From Polytrichum commune (taxonomy: Eukaryota > Streptophyta > Polytrichopsida > Polytrichales > Polytrichaceae): a stretch of DNA of 64,000 bases. A model generated the notes under the pieces. That model made no database searches and was not told the origin of the DNA. It saw nothing but the letters and a program-made list of their open reading frames with translations. The stretch lies in contig OX485806.1 in assembly GCA_950295325.1 (NCBI GenBank), positions 20,708,001 through 20,772,000 on the forward strand, read 5' to 3'. Below, piece by piece: positions 1 through 13,667 of the stretch. A program made the translations under genes and the position numbers. Position 1 is the first letter of the stretch; the number at the start of each line of letters is the position of its first letter.

Positions 1-1257
1 TTGTGAGCTCAACTTGACACTGCAACGTTTTGTTAGTTAAAAAGTTGTAGATTCTTAACATGTAGGCACCCAATCTCATGGCCCATGAAACTCATGGTAG
101 TTGTTAATTAATGTTGTGATCTAGCTGCAGGGATAGGTAATATATATACCCTACACTTATAACAAGGGGATTCTTGAACATAGCATGACCAATGTCATTC
201 AAACTCATGTCGGTGGTAACACTGATGTTAGTTTTCTTTCTTTCTTTCTTTCTTTCTTTTCTTTCGTTCTATCTTTAATTCACATACTAATAAATCACAT
301 AGTTTGTAATTTATTTCAAAGCAGCAACTTCAAGTCTCGAGAGCATTTAAGTGTTACTTCAAGCAACTTAGGGCATTCACTTAATAATTATTTGTCAAAG
401 ATCACGACCCACAGGTCTTCAAGTCCACATTGCATGATACATTGATAATAATTGCTTGTTAAAACTGCAGATATTAGATACCACAATTATATTATTTTTT
501 GTCAATCAAAATACTATTCAAGAATGACTTAAATCCCAACACGACATCTTGAAGTTTCCTAAAAGCTTGGCTTATAGAACACATGATAGGTACTAATTGT
601 TGGCCAAGGATTATAGATAAATAGATAGAGTTTAGGAAACCCTCATAATGTTCTCCCTCTTTAGTATGACACGTTTGGGAAACACACAAAAAAGTCGTAT
701 TATCGAGGTGTCGTCTTCTCACTAATATGATAAATGGCGTAAAGTCGTCATATTATTGAGTAACTACAAAAACTTAAGTAATATGAGCCTAAAAATATAT
801 AGAATGAGTTTTAGCAATATAGATGGTATGAAATAATAACTAATAACTCCAAACAAATACAAATATTCTCAAGAACCCTTGAAATAGGAGTTCAAAGATC
901 TATGGTGTTGCCAACTCAACTTAGTGATTGTCATCTTATTTAAATTCCCTATTAACTTTTGAAAACTAATCATTTCATTAACACCAAAATATAAAGAGTT
1001 TTTTAATAAAAAAAATTAGACAGCAATAATGCATAACATTTAACATCACTAAGCTTTGTTGTAAGTGGAGCAACATCATCCACATCTACACAATGTAGAT
1101 CAACATTAAGATCAAAGTCTTGTGCAAAATTATCAAAGTCTTATACTGGTGATACTATATCACCCGTGTACAAGGCAACACTAGATACTAGATAGGAGGC
1201 CACTCTAACCCTAACCATGTTCATAAGGTCATAAATTCAATTCTTATGGAAGCAAAA
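1..1257. other. AT-rich intergenic DNA
   Basis: I see no gene here. A (TTTC)n microsatellite lies at about 235-265. The open frames are short, lack recognisable motifs and fall in repetitive or AT-rich sequence. Confidence 0.6.
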
Positions 1258-1740
1258 TAGTCTTGAGGGAATTTATTGTTGCTAATTCAAGCAATTTTGT
1301 TTTGTTGTGGAGTGGCACCAAAGTGTTGAGTTAGTTATTTATCTCCCAAAGAGCCTTGTTTTGAGGTATTAGTACAATGGGCTAGACCCAACATCGAATA
1401 TGTGCAACCATTCATGTTGCCAAGCTATGGGAAAGGGCAACAAGTGCATTGATGAACAACGAAAGTTTGAGTCCTAGAACATATGTCCATAAACATCGAC
1501 CTTCATTGTTGTTATTTCAAGCGTAATTGTTTTTGTGTTGGAGTGGCAACAAAATGTGAAGTTGATTATTTACCCCCAAAGAATCTTGTTTTGGTGGGTG
1601 TCAAGAAAGTAGGTCAGGCTCAACCTCCAACCTTGTCAACTTGGCATGCCATCATGCTCTAGGAAGGGACAACAAGAGCATTGACAAATGAGCATTAGTG
1701 TGGGTCCTACAAACAATGTTCATAAACATTGCCATGCATT
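1258..1740. repeat. Two-copy tandem duplication, unit about 240 bp
   Basis: The stretch 1258-1500 is repeated imperfectly at 1501-1740. Shared landmarks in order are a 'GTTGTGGAGTGGCA' or 'GTTGGAGTGGCA' phrase, 'CCCAAAGA', 'CTTGTTTTG', a 'GGGCAACAAG' or 'GGGACAACAAGAGCATTGA' phrase and 'CATAAACAT'. Many substitutions separate the copies, so the duplication is old. No coding potential is seen. DNA from 1741 to 3818 holds nothing I recognise. Confidence 0.75.
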
Positions 1741-3818
1741 ATGTCGACATTAATAAATTGATTTTTGAATGTTTTGCACACACTAAGTATTTCAAAAACT
1801 ATTAATGCCTAACATTTTTGGATCTCAAATATGGAATTGCAAGAGTAGACTTCAACTCCCCTCACAATGTACATGAACACATAAATGATCTATATTGCAT
1901 CGCAAGCATATTTTGTGGATTCACATCAGAGTGTCTACAATGGTTTTTTTTAAACATTGTACAAACATGTTCAAAATTTATGCGATCGCATGCATAGAGC
2001 CTTCAAATCACAATAATTTGTTTTAGAAGGTCATAGATAGCTCAACATATCAACTTCTCATAGTTGGAAGGCTAAGAATTAAAAAATATGTTGATTCCTT
2101 TTGTGTATGGCCCTAATCAATTGAGTGCACGACAATGATAATGTAGGGCAGCGCCATAATAACTCAATGACAAAGACATTCTCTTTTGACATTTTAAAAC
2201 AAAAACAAAAACAAAAAAGAAACATTAAACACCTCATTATAACATCTTAAGGATCATAATGGGATTTTCGGACTTGTATGGACACATAATTGAGGTTGCC
2301 TCCACGAGGGCTCGTCACTTTGTTTTTAGGGTATTGGGATCTAAGAGAAATGGGCAATTAGTGGTGAATCATCTGTTCATGGTATAATAACTTGGCAAGC
2401 CTACATAGCCCACCTTTTGAAAGGAAGCATAACACCCTATATTGTATCATGAATACCTATGATAAATACGAAGAGAACAGGCTCACATTCATGTCAATGC
2501 ATGAACACTGGCAATTTCTTTTCTTTGCTAAATTTATTTCTCTAACTTTATGAGGTGCCATGAATATGACAACTTTGGAGGATGTCCAATTTTATGGAAA
2601 ATGGTATCACAAGTGAATCATGAAATCCAACTTTTTGGTTTCAAAATCTGAAAAGAAGCCAAAAAGGTAGTTATGTGGTGTGCTTTGGTGGTTGCATAAA
2701 TTGACATTTTGTATACATGTATCATGTTGATGAATTTTGCATTCTTTTCCAATCTTTCTACTTCACTTGGAATTCAATGTTGTTTGGTGCATTGATAGGA
2801 TGGTCATAGGATCAAAACCTCTTTTGTGTGACTCAAATCACTTACTTTAAAGTAGGTGCACCTAAGTCAGCTTGTACCTTACTGTGAACACCTAGATTAA
2901 GGGTAGAATGAATACAAAACATGTGTTGTGTGATTTTCAAACAAGTATTGACTAAGTGGAGGAATAATTTGGCCTATGTGCACACACGGCAACTAGTCCA
3001 ACACCCAACACAACATGACATAGATAATTAATTGGAGGCTCTAACGTAGGTACATGGGTAGCACAAACAAATGTCCCCATTTGACCACAAGGGGTATGGA
3101 ATATTTTGACTTAGATTTATGTTAGAAGTCGGAGTATCATTGATGTAATTTGAGTCCAATGACTTCTTAATACACTTTTATAGGCTAATCCAATGAGGTA
3201 ATCAACAAATGAACTAGATCGTCTATGTTGCCACACTTGTCAAAGTGTCGTATTTAGGTCAACTACCTTACTTTATGTTGAAGATACATAAGTCATTATC
3301 ATTGTCCGATTAAAAAAAACTATTGTTTTCTTTTCCTTTGGGAAAACAAAATCAAAATCTTGTGACCAAAATGCCATCAATTGGAACACTTGCAACTTGC
3401 ATAATGGTATTAGAATTCATGACTTGGAGCCACTTACTACTAAGGAAAGCGTGATCCTATCATTGTCAATCTATACATTCAATAAATATGAAATCAAAAT
3501 GTGCATGTGTGCTTATTCTAAGTTCATTTTTGAAGTATGTGTCATTTCGTATATGTTCATTAGTGGTTATAGTGTATATTGATTTAACTTTAAGCTTTAT
3601 GGGGAGAGGAGGGGGAGGGGTCACCTCGAGCCACCCATGAAATTTGTAGTGCATAAGAGTTATACATAAATCTTGGGATTCAAACTCCCATTTAGTTGGT
3701 TAAAACACGAGTTTGAGAGCATATCTTTAACATCAACTACCAAATGTTAGATGTAGTTGGTCCATCATTCATAGTGTAAATTTGGCAAAATCAAGGGCTA
3801 GGGTTTTGGATTGGGTGA

Positions 3819-4410
3819 AACCATATTGCCCTCCATAGGGGTGCACTCTCTACACCACGTATGAACTAACATGAGTGTAGGAAGGGGTATTATTTGAGGC
3901 AGTTTATATAACATATATAAGGGAGAGGGATTGACTTACTCTAGTGTGTACATTTAGAAAGGTTATCAAGATTTTCAAAGTAAAGGTACATGTACAAATG
4001 GGCACCTAAGGTTCAGAGGAAACTTGACACTAGATGCGCTAGTTCCATTCAATTTACCTTATTCATCCAAATGACGTGTCTTTTGCAGTCAAATCATTTG
4101 AGCTATATCTTATGAATAGAAAAAATGTTCAATGACTTTTTATTGGAAAGTCAAAGTGAATTATATATGTAATAAAAGAATATTTATTTCATGATTTTTC
4201 TTTTGTGTGTGTAGTGTACGCATTTATCACATTGAAATAAAACATTAACATAAATACATGACTCAATTTTCTAGCCTACTGTTAGTACGTATATATTTGT
4301 TTTCTCTATAAATGTCTCGAATACATGAGATTTTATTTCATAGTCATCCCACATGTCATTTACATTTCCAATAAAAAGTCCACCGCCAAGAACTCCCCTC
4401 AACAAACTCT
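3819..4410 (+). repeat. Dispersed repeat R0, copy 1
   Basis: This ~590-bp block recurs in the same orientation at about 23100-23655. Identical stretches include 'GAGTGTAGGAAGGGGTATTA'; 'CTAAGGTT', 'CATCCAAATGA' and 'TTTATCACATT' follow in the same order. No reading frame is conserved between copies, so I read it as non-coding transposon debris of unknown class. The DNA from 4411 to 6914 shows no gene and no repeat I could match. Confidence 0.7.
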
Positions 4411-6914
4411 ATCCAAGGTTGGCTATGTGCAATGAAGGTGTGAGTGCATGGTGGCGCCACCTAGATGTTAGGTGAGCTCCACATGGGCCCAAATATTTCA
4501 TGGCAACAACATTTTGGTTTGGTGCATTTAGGCTTGTTCTTTTTTCCTAATTGATCCGAGTCGGTAATGGAGGACAAGTAGCAAGAGCTTAACTAGGTAG
4601 GTATAGCCAACAGTCTTTTAATACTAATTGAGGACATTTATGAGTTGAGTATATTTCATGGTATATGTAGTGTTGATTAATACCTTTGTGCGAAGGTTTA
4701 TTTGGTTTTGATTAGATTTACATTTCTTGGAAAATTAGGGATGTGTAATTGAGTTCAGAGAGGGAGAACGAGGAACTTTGAATTGAAGGGTCAGCGTGAA
4801 TGAAGAGTCTATTGGGGGGAGTGCTATGGAAACTTTAAAAATGAACATAAAGTCAAATTGTGTTTCTGTTGCATTCTAGCGGTGAAAACATTCATTAGTT
4901 GCACACTTGTTTTTAACAAGTTTGCGATAGAAAACAATACCTTGTAATGATACACATTCATTTTACGCCCCCATAAGTAGGTATGTTTGCCATTTGTTGC
5001 CAAACACAACATCCATGAGCTAAATAACTTCGTTTGCACTCCCCAACCACCCTTTCGAAAAAAAATCGTTTGCACAAAAACTTCCTATGGGACATTAGGA
5101 TTAGAGGGTCAAAACTAACCACATAAATGAATTGTAGAAAATCCAAGTAAAAAAACCATCAAGGGCTGGATGAATATTGATAATCTACAATACATTGTCA
5201 AGTGGTGAGAACAATGAACCTCCCTCTATGTGTGCCGTCTTATGTGTCATGATTTTTACATTCCCAAAGTTTCTACACTTCTAGAGACTAGTGTGGGTCC
5301 GTGCCATGCCAGCATGTTGCACCTTTGCATATGACAAATCACTTTAATGTGGTCTTATGTGGTCTCTCCTGCCTTTCTCAAATGGTGGGGAATGGTGGAA
5401 TGACGGCCACTACCACCATAACAACATATAGATTTTTTAAATGCTTCAATAAGTTGTTAGCGATTTCATCCTCCCTAATTAATTAGACATATCTACCTTA
5501 TGATAACTTTTAAAGTTGGTGTTGAATGAATACACCAACCACATGGATGTGACGTGTGACTTGACTCGGTAAAGGCACCAACTTATATTATATGGCTTCT
5601 GCAATACTTTGTAATAGGTTCCCAAATAGAAATTAAGTGGAGGCATAGCATGACAATTTATTTGCACACATGGCAAGTACACAATATAGCACACTATAAC
5701 GTAAACAAGCGAGTGACAACACATGCAAAGCCATGGATTTTCCAATCTTGCACTTTACCAAAATACACGTAACTTATGGCATCACAACTTCACAAGCAAG
5801 TGTTGTACTTAAGTCACTTGTGATCCAACATTCTTAGAAAACGAGCTTGTAGGTTGCAAGGTAACAACAAGTTGTTTATAAAGTACTTTCTTCCATGCAA
5901 AAGTTGGGGCATGATGGACAACACAAATGGGTGCTCTATGTGATACGACCATAATGGATTTTGGACACAATCAAACTTAGAAATATGTAAGGAGCTAAGA
6001 TACGATAAACATATATTGACTCGTATGGCATTTGAACCTATTTTGAAGGCTAATCCAATGAGATCATTGGCATAATATACCATACCATTCTCAAGACAAG
6101 TTTATAGTAGAGTCCATGATCAAGTAGACTCTAAATTCAAGTGATCATATTGGTTGAGAGCATAATTTTGGACCCACTGAGTTTACATTGTGATATGGGA
6201 GCAAGGCATGAGAACATGAAGTGGCACTAATGTGGCACAACTTTCCCACCAAATCTCGGCGGTCCCCACTCAAGAAAACACTCGTCTAAATCTCGTTTGA
6301 GAAACCAATCTTGAATCCAAAAGTAAGGTTCAACAAGGGGTGTCATGGACCCCAAATTTACAAACCCAAACCTTAATGTAAACCCACCCAAAAGGTACCA
6401 AACTCACTAGTCCGCGACTATGATTTATCACCATATGAGCCATGGGTCACATATTTGCATATTGATTTTGAACAAAGCGTAACACACATCATGGGTTGTG
6501 CAAAATCAAATGGTTGAGGTGAACCGTAGAGTGTCAAATAAGTAAGGTAAACAAACTTACTTCAATTATCTATTTATCTTCAGGTGGGTTTACACTAGGG
6601 TACGGATTCAAGAAACTTGGGTTCCGAAACACCTTTTTAAAAAACATTACATTTGGACTCAAGATTGGACCCAAGCTTGAAGATCGGTTTCTCAAACTAG
6701 AAGGAGTGTTTTTTTTAAGCTAATAGTGCAACAATATTTGGTGGAAAAAGGTGCCACAATAGTGCCACACCGTTTATTCATACTTTGGACTCAAATTCTA
6801 GTGTAAAAAAAATTGTTCCCAAATCATAAGATCACATGATTTTTGAGTTTCTTTGGTCTTGGACCCTAAGGTAGATGTTTTGTTTTCTCGGATACTTTTC
6901 TCTATGCATTCACT

Positions 6915-7225
6915 TCTCGTAGGATATTAAGCATGCAATTAGTGCATGTAACCACTTGCCTCATAATTTTCGGGGCTCATATGAATATCTTATTCGTTAT
7001 CAAAGTGAAGATGCTTGTGCTTGTTGAGTGGCCATATATATCTCCCCCCCCCCCCAATTCATATTGACTGATGGACTTAGGAAAAGTCAACACATTTCAA
7101 CATGTAGTCCATTGTTTTTTAAACAAATGTCTTTTTGGTATCCATTCTTAGATCCGTAGCTAATCACATACCACTCAAATATAGATGTCCAAATTCTTGC
7201 TACGTTGATACACCACATGTCTACC
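6915..7225 (+). repeat. Dispersed ~300-bp repeat R1
   Basis: R1 copies start near an 'AGTGTG' or 'AGTGCATG' phrase. They contain 'GAATATCTTATTC' and 'CAAAGTGAAG', then 'TGTCTTTTTGGT', and end with 'CACTCAAATATAGGTGTCC'-like sequence. Other copies are at about 21110-21405, 21675-22010, 23875-24110 and, inverted, 26040-26330. A C homopolymer lies at about 7044-7055. This copy is followed directly by a MITE. I cannot place R1 in a transposon class. Confidence 0.65.
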
Positions 7226-7228
7226 TTA

Positions 7229-7566
7229 GGGCCACTTCACACCCAAGACTGAAGGCCCGTGACCATTGCATTCTAAGATCTCTCATTGGTCGAAAAGGCG
7301 GAGATCCTTCAAGTTCACTCGGCACCAGAAGGTGAAGGTCCAAGGACCCCAATAAATCAGCATGCATGAAAAATCTACATGGATTCCTATAAGACATGAC
7401 AAAATATAAATAATGTTTCATGATCTATCGGGATTTGTGTTAGACCTAATGCAAATTATGGCATAAACATGTCAATAATACGGCCTTTGGATGAGACTCA
7501 TGGACCCTACAACTAAGTTACATGGTCATGACTCATGGCTTGTGGCTATTGTGTGAGAGTGGCCCC
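7229..7566. mobile_element. Tourist-like (PIF/Harbinger-type) MITE, 338 bp
   Basis: Ends are GGGCCACTTCACAC on the left and GTGTGAGAGTGGCCCC on the right, which are imperfect inverted repeats. TTA flanks the element on both sides (7226-7228 and 7567-7569), the usual PIF/Harbinger target-site duplication. It has no transposase. It shares the subterminal phrase 'GAAGGCCCGTGACCATTGCA' and the inner 'CGGCCTTTGGATGAG' with elements at 51262-51766 and 38851-39316. Confidence 0.85.
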
Positions 7567-7569
7567 TTA

Positions 7570-8148
7570 GTGTAAACCCCACCTTTATTAGTCTGACTTG
7601 GACCCCAGCAGATACTCTCATTGACTTCATACTTGTTATTGATGACTTTCCAGAAAACATCGTCATTGTAAGTTATAATATACACACCGTTCTTTTAAAC
7701 AAATACCACTTGCACATTTTTCCTTGTCTCAAGTTTGATTTGAACCTTGGACTTGGTCTTCTAGTGTATAAAGTGTTGACTTGCAACTTGAGCCTTCACT
7801 CGTTGAAAACTCATTGCAAGACTCTACGCTCACTCGTCGACTCATATGCATGTTAGAAGTGCCCAATTTCGACACTTATATTTTGTTTCAAAGTCAAATC
7901 ACAATGTATTTATACCTATACAACGATTATATTGTTTTAAGAATTGAACACGCATCTCCAGTTGGTTGAAAGAGACAAAAATGTCAACGATCAAACACGG
8001 TTCAAGTTTTCACGCAGATTTTATGCAGGAAGTGCTTTGGTTGCAAAGGAATCTTAATTTTGATTAATTACATATAAATATTACAATATTAAATTGATGA
8101 GTTCATGTGCATTGTTAGCCTCCACGTGGTTTGCTAATTACTTAAGAA

Positions 8149-8180
<32 letters not shown>

Positions 8181-8884
8181 TAAAATCTATGTTAAGGGTT
8201 TGAAGTGCTTAAAGTGTCCGTTATGGCGCTTTAAACTTGCCACTGCAAAAACTTATAAGGTGACAACCCCTAGAAGTAACACCATCCTTTTGGTGACAAT
8301 CATTTTTTCTTAGTATTTGAACTGTCAACAAATGAGTGCAATTACAATGCCATTAAGTTGTAGTTAAAAGAGATTAATCATATGCAACATGAAGTACAAA
8401 GTAGCACCACTTCGACTAGTCATGTCATGTACTACAGTGGTGCTATAAAAAGTATACAAGAATGTTATAAGGACAACACCAACTTAAATTAGTCATAAAG
8501 GGCTAAACTACGATCTATTGGCTAAATGAGGAGGTGTAAAAAGTGTTCCACAAAAGGGGAACAACACCTTCATTAACATAAGACCCTCACCTACAGTAAG
8601 GTCAAACTTGTGACGATTCTCACTGTACAATCCAACAGTAATGAACCTCCTAGTGAATAGTAAAAGGTTCATTTCTTGCATAACTTTGCGCAATTATGTA
8701 GGTTGCATAAGTTTGTTTGTTTTTTTTTTTTTGGTGCGTAGAGTCTCCACAATTTTTCACATCTATACCCACACAACTGAATTTTTTTGAGCTATTTAAC
8801 CTACTTAAAAGTGCAATTTTTATATTCATAGACTCAGTTACCTTAAGGCTTTGAGTTGTATGTGCACCAGAGCCCTACATTGGG
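7570..8884. other. Intergenic DNA with TG microsatellite
   Basis: A (TG)n tract lies at about 8151-8177 and a T homopolymer at about 8721-8733. No gene is seen. Confidence 0.6.
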
Positions 8885-9180
8885 TGCCCATACCCATGCC
8901 CATGCCCAGACCCACCCATGCCCATGGGTTTTGGGTGGGCATGGGTGCAATATTATTGTTCATGGGTGGGCATGGGTGGGCATGGCTGCGATATTATTAT
9001 TCATGGGTGGGCATGGGTGGGCATGACTGCGATATTATTGTTCATGGGTGGGCATGGGTGGGGCACAATTACACAATTATACAAGACACATTACACAATT
9101 ACACAATACACATTACACAATTTTGAATACATGGGCGCAATTTGAATAGCATGGGTGGGCATGGGTGGGCATGGTCTGGG
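8885..9180. repeat. GGGCAT minisatellite
   Basis: Units of about 54 bp are built from 'CATGGGTGGGCATGGGTGGG' followed by 'CATGRCTGCGATATTATT'. They run about three times from 8935, flanked by degenerate GGGCATG and CACAATTACA tracts. The glycine/tryptophan-rich frames through this stretch are an artefact of the repeat. A T homopolymer follows at about 9238-9258. Confidence 0.85.
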
Positions 9181-9675
9181 TATGGGTGCAATTAAAAAGG
9201 AAAATGTTGGGCTCTGATGTGCACTCCCATGTTGACTTTTTTTTTTTTTTTTTTTTTTCAATATGTTTCAATTAATCCAAATAAAATCATGATCACACAC
9301 AATGATAATGGATATATTGTATGGTACCCTAGTTGTCAACATGACCTTCCCTAGCTATGTACTTTAGAACCAACTCCAAGAGCTTTGAGATATGAGGTTC
9401 TTTATAAAGTCAACATGGAGACATAACTACTCTGATGAATCAAATATCCCTTTGGTATTAATCCACAACAATCAAAGGAGGCCGGGATGTGGTGGCTTCA
9501 CCCATTACCCAACATGTGTAATAAGGAGTATGTTCAATTAAGAAACATGGTGCATTCCTATCTAGTGTGAGCTCAACTTAGATAAATATTGGCTTGGGTT
9601 TTGTGCTGTCTATGTGAAGTCATCCATTGTGGATGAACGAGCTCTAGTAAAAACAAGCTCCCTATAAGGTGAGGA

Positions 9676-10070
9676 CTACACTAAATATCATATTTAGTGT
9701 CACCAATTCTAATCGTCTCGCTCAATACTAATTGCAAACCGCGGTATAGTGTCACCAACACTAAATGTTAACCCAACATTATTTGTCATTCCTTGTACAT
9801 GTTTTTTTTTTGGGGGGGGGGGGGGATTACATGTTTACACTGTTGCAATTACTAGCCACTTACCAAGTGATTTTTCGTCCACATTTCAATCATCCAAGAC
9901 AATGTTTCATCACAAGTTGCTGACAAGAGAAGGTAGGATTTTGGCCGATGGATGAACTCATCCATTATCCATGACAATATTTGTTCACTTATTCATAAGA
10001 AGTGTCATCCGAAAAGTTACCATAGTGGCATAAAACACCATATGACACGATAATATCATATTTAGTGTAG
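9676..10070 (-). mobile_element. Palindromic-end MITE family P, copy 1 (inverted)
   Basis: The left end CTACACTAAATATCATATTT and the right end ATATCATATTTAGTGTAG are inverted repeats, and each end is itself nearly palindromic about a central C or G. The interior (TTGTCATTCCTTG, CATCACAAG, GACAAGAGAAGGTAGG, CATCCATGACAAT phrases) is the reverse complement of the copies at 13258-13636 and 44739-45091. TA sits at each terminus in all three copies, which suggests a TA target but could be part of the repeat. No coding capacity. Confidence 0.8.
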
Positions 10071-11970
10071 CTATTTGATCTCACACCCACACCCCCGAAT
10101 ATGACTAACTAAAGGCCGACGAATTTAACAGAGGAGTTAAGGTTGACCAACCAAAGTTACATTCAATTTGCCCACACTTTAAACATGAAACTAATCATCA
10201 ACACTATGATTTTTGTGGCCCACACTAGTTGTATTTCATAGTAATTAAACAATAATTCAAAATTATGAAACGATATTATTACTATTATCATTATCTGCCT
10301 ATTTTCACATTGAGATGATATTATAATAATATTTTTCGATACAACTTTTGAAATTTTAAAGTGTATGCTAAATTTGGATGATGTAAGAAATAGTGTGGTC
10401 CACCACGTAGTGCAATGGAGAAGAGATAGAGAAGAGATGGGGAAGATGTGAGGCGGACATTTAAGAAAAAAAATTGGGTCGATCATTGGTGAAAAGTCAG
10501 TTAGCATTAGGGGTATACATGAGTTGAGATTTTCTTCACAAAAGCAAGGTCTAGAAAGTTAGCTAACTTCTAATTTGACAGCTTTTATTTAAACCCAAAC
10601 TTTAACTACGTGGTGCATGCGTGAGATTAAGTAGATGTCATGCAGAGTTAGCCACCTCATATGTTAGCTAATTCTCTTCACCCGTCAGTGCAGGCACATT
10701 ATGACTAGTTTGGGTGATCACTCACTCTAACTAAAGCCTCAAGTGGGATTGAAGTACGGGACACTAAAGAAAATGGTGGGTGCCCACTCAAGACAAGTAA
10801 CCAAATTAGGCACGTCTACCTTAAGTCACCTCTTCAAAAAACGTGACCACTTGATTATCATGAGTTTCTCCTTAGGTAAAGGATTGCGAGTGCAAGCAAG
10901 GGAGTCAGTCTTTCACAGAAAGGAAGGGTTTCGGTCCATCTAATCCCAAAAGCTTGACCCAAAAGGGAGTCTTTGAGAGAGAACCGGGTGCTTTGCTTGA
11001 CTTCGGAAACACACGAAAATAATTAGGTCGGAAACACATGACTTGCCACCTACCGTTTTTGTGAAACCCTAAATACTGAAGAAGCCTGGCTCCTCTTGCA
11101 TATGTATGTGTGTATGTGTGTGTGTATGTGTGTATGTGCTTCTCTATGATGATGGATTTCTCTCAAGAAGCCACCACAAGGAAACTTGAAAAATACAACA
11201 TACTCCTACTCAAATGTTTGAGGAGGATTTTGGGCATAATTGGTCGAGACCAATTATGTTTTCAACATCGACCAGTTATATGTTGACATCTTTCAGTTTT
11301 TTCCTTCGTTGAGTAGAGGAGTATCATGTAACTTCCTCTAGATCAATCAATAATTTTCTCGAAGCTTTGAATTTGAGCCGGTCATTTCTCGAACTCACCC
11401 AATTCATTTGTAATTAGTTGTTGGTTCTCCCAGTTCACTGCTCCTACCCATACTAACCCAACGAGGTTGGTCAATGCTACATGTGATAATCATCACATCA
11501 TGCATCCGAGGGTCCATTCACACTACCACCATTCAAAGTCTATGAGACTTCAAAACCATGAACAACAAAATCTACCAATTAATGGAGAACTTTTCACAAA
11601 TCTCTATAAAATATCTTACGCACCTCATCCTAAATAAAAGGAAACTAAAAAAGAATCAAAACTTGAATCTACCTCTTCACTAATCCCCCCACCCCTCAGC
11701 TTCAACCAATCTCTCTCTCTCTATACACACACAAATAATAACATGGTCCACCTATTGGAAGATAGGCATTAAGCCACCTTTGTCCCTACACCCGCACGGA
11801 TGCATTGTTTGTCAACGTAAAAAAAACGTAAAAAAACATCCCTTTTGCCTTTCTTTCGTTCGATGCTTTGCTTGTCTAGGACGGTTCGTAATGCCTTGAG
11901 GGTTTTCTCTAGGCTTTTGCCCCCTCGCCTCGTAGGTCATGTGTGGCTTTAGAAGTTAGTTGGTTGTTCT
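10071..11970. other. Intergenic DNA, no gene seen
   Basis: A (TATG/TGTG)n tract lies near 11100-11140. The 114-residue minus-strand frame at 10163-10507 is hydrophobic and AT-rich, with no recognised motif and no neighbouring exon signals, so I do not call it. Confidence 0.5.
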
Positions 11971-12381
11971 AAGGTAGGGGTGGCAATTTCCGTCCAAATT
12001 TCAGATGTGCCTAGTTGGGATGCTGAAACTATTTTTTTTATAAATTTTGAGCGCTCCGCAAAGCTGGTGCAAGAGCAACTATGAAAAAATCAAAATTTTC
12101 CAGCATGTTTATGATTTCCTACAATTTTTTAAAGGAAACCGTGTAGAGTGACCAACACTCGCACATAGGGTACATGGTATATCCACAGGGTGGATTTCTA
12201 AAACCGACCGCTGGCAGCATTAAACCGACCGTTGGCAGCCAATGAAACGCTGGCAGCGATGTGAACGGTAAAAACACCTTGATAGGTGCTTTTGTAAACC
12301 CATGTAAAAGCACCTAGATAGGTGCTGCCGACATAGGGGTCGACTTTAGGACCCGCACGGAAATTGCCATCCCTACCTTAT
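11971..12381. mobile_element. hAT-like MITE with TAGGGGTGGCAATTT ends
   Basis: AAGGTAGGGGTGGCAATTTC near 11971 pairs with GAAATTGCCATCCCTACCTT ending near 12380, with one mismatch. Ends of the type TAGGGGTGGCAA occur in plant hAT non-autonomous elements (family knowledge). The interior is rich in short inverted motifs such as AGCACCTAGATAGGTGCT and repeats of ACCGACCG(C/T)TGGCAGC. No 8-bp flanking duplication is visible, so the exact ends and the superfamily are uncertain. Confidence 0.65.
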
Positions 12382-13257
12382 AGCATTGGTGGTCATCAGC
12401 ATGACACATATATAACATCGTGTAGTTCTTGCGGGATGGACCCTAACCCTGGCTAGGAGTGTGGTTGGTCACATGTTATTTTGGGTCATCCCTATCTATC
12501 ATAGTTTAAGTTAGGTTGAATCCGATATCTAACACGAGGTGATCTGAGTGAAACTACAACACTTGTGGCTCGCCACTTCTCTTTTTTGTGAAAATTATAT
12601 ACTAAAGGTTGGTTCCTCTTACATATATATATGTATGTATGTCCTCTTCTATGACTCCAAAACACGTCGATGGTTATGTCCCCTCGCCTCATAAGATTTA
12701 GTTGGTTGTTCTATGACATGTCACGTAACATTGTTGTTTAGTCCCTTCGGGACGGCTCCCTAACATAGGAACCTTTGTTAACATACGCAAGTATAACGGG
12801 TCTTCCTAGCTGTGTTTAAGGTTGAGTCTAATATGTTTTAGGAGGCTACTTCATTACCGTGGGTGTGGATTTTTCCATATAATTCACGCCATGTTTTATT
12901 GAAAGTCCCACTTTTGATAAGGAGTCATCACGAAACTCTCTAAACAATGTTTATAGACTTTGCAGCACCTCCATGTGCATGGACCCCATCATTGCAGCTT
13001 ATCGCAAATCAAATCATAGACTTGTCATTGAAATTGGATAATGGTCGACTATCTATATCTCTAGAGGTAGTAGATAATGTCATTTTTGTGCTTACGATGT
13101 AATTGAACATGAGGCACACTTTGTGTTGGAGTGTTCCCTACAAAACCCCATTAGAGATAAATTTTCATCACTATATGAGAATGTAGTATTAAGGAGCCTC
13201 AAGTTTTATCTTTCGATTGGACCATCAAGTTGACATGAAGACTACCACACTTCGGAT
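12382..13257. other. Intergenic DNA, no gene seen
   Basis: Unmatched AT-rich sequence. Short phrases resemble 11880-11960 ('CCCCTCGCCTC', 'TTAGTTGGTTGTTCTA'), so part of this stretch may be a diverged duplicate of that region. Confidence 0.45.
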
Positions 13258-13636
13258 CTACACTAAATATGATATTTAGTGTCGTGTGGTATTTAATGTC
13301 ACTGTGGTAACTTTTTGGATGACACTTCTTATGAATGACTTTACTAATTATTGTCATGGATGATGGATGAATTCATCCATCGGCCAAAACCCTACCTTCT
13401 CTTGTCTACAGCTTGTGATGAAATATTGTAATGGATGATTGAAAATTGGACGAAAATTCAATTGGTATGTGACAGTAATTGCAACATTGTAGACTTACAA
13501 TCCCCTACAATTTTTACAAGGAATGACAAATAATGTTGGGTTAAGATTTAGTGTTGGTGACACTATACTGCAGTTTACAATTAGTATCAAGCAAGACGAT
13601 TGAAATTGGTGACACTAAATGCCATATTCAGTGTAG
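13258..13636 (+). mobile_element. Palindromic-end MITE family P, copy 2
   Basis: The left end CTACACTAAATATGATATTT is palindromic, and the right end carries CATATTCAGTGTAG. The interior (GGATGACACTTCTTATGAAT, CCTACCTTCTCTTGTC, CAAGGAATGACAAATAATG) matches copy 3 at 44739 in the same orientation. Copies 2 and 3 agree closely enough to suggest amplification from one source. The tandem array at 13668 starts only ~30 bp after this copy. Confidence 0.82.
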
Positions 13637-13667
13637 CTGGTTTGAAACCACCATGACGTACTCTTAG

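Noticed and set aside
8851..9145. Gly/Trp/His-rich frames (76-91 codons)
   Set aside because: They run through the GGGCATG minisatellite in two frames at once; repeat artefact.
10163..10507. 114-codon minus-strand frame
   Set aside because: AT-rich, no motif, no splice context; chance ORF.
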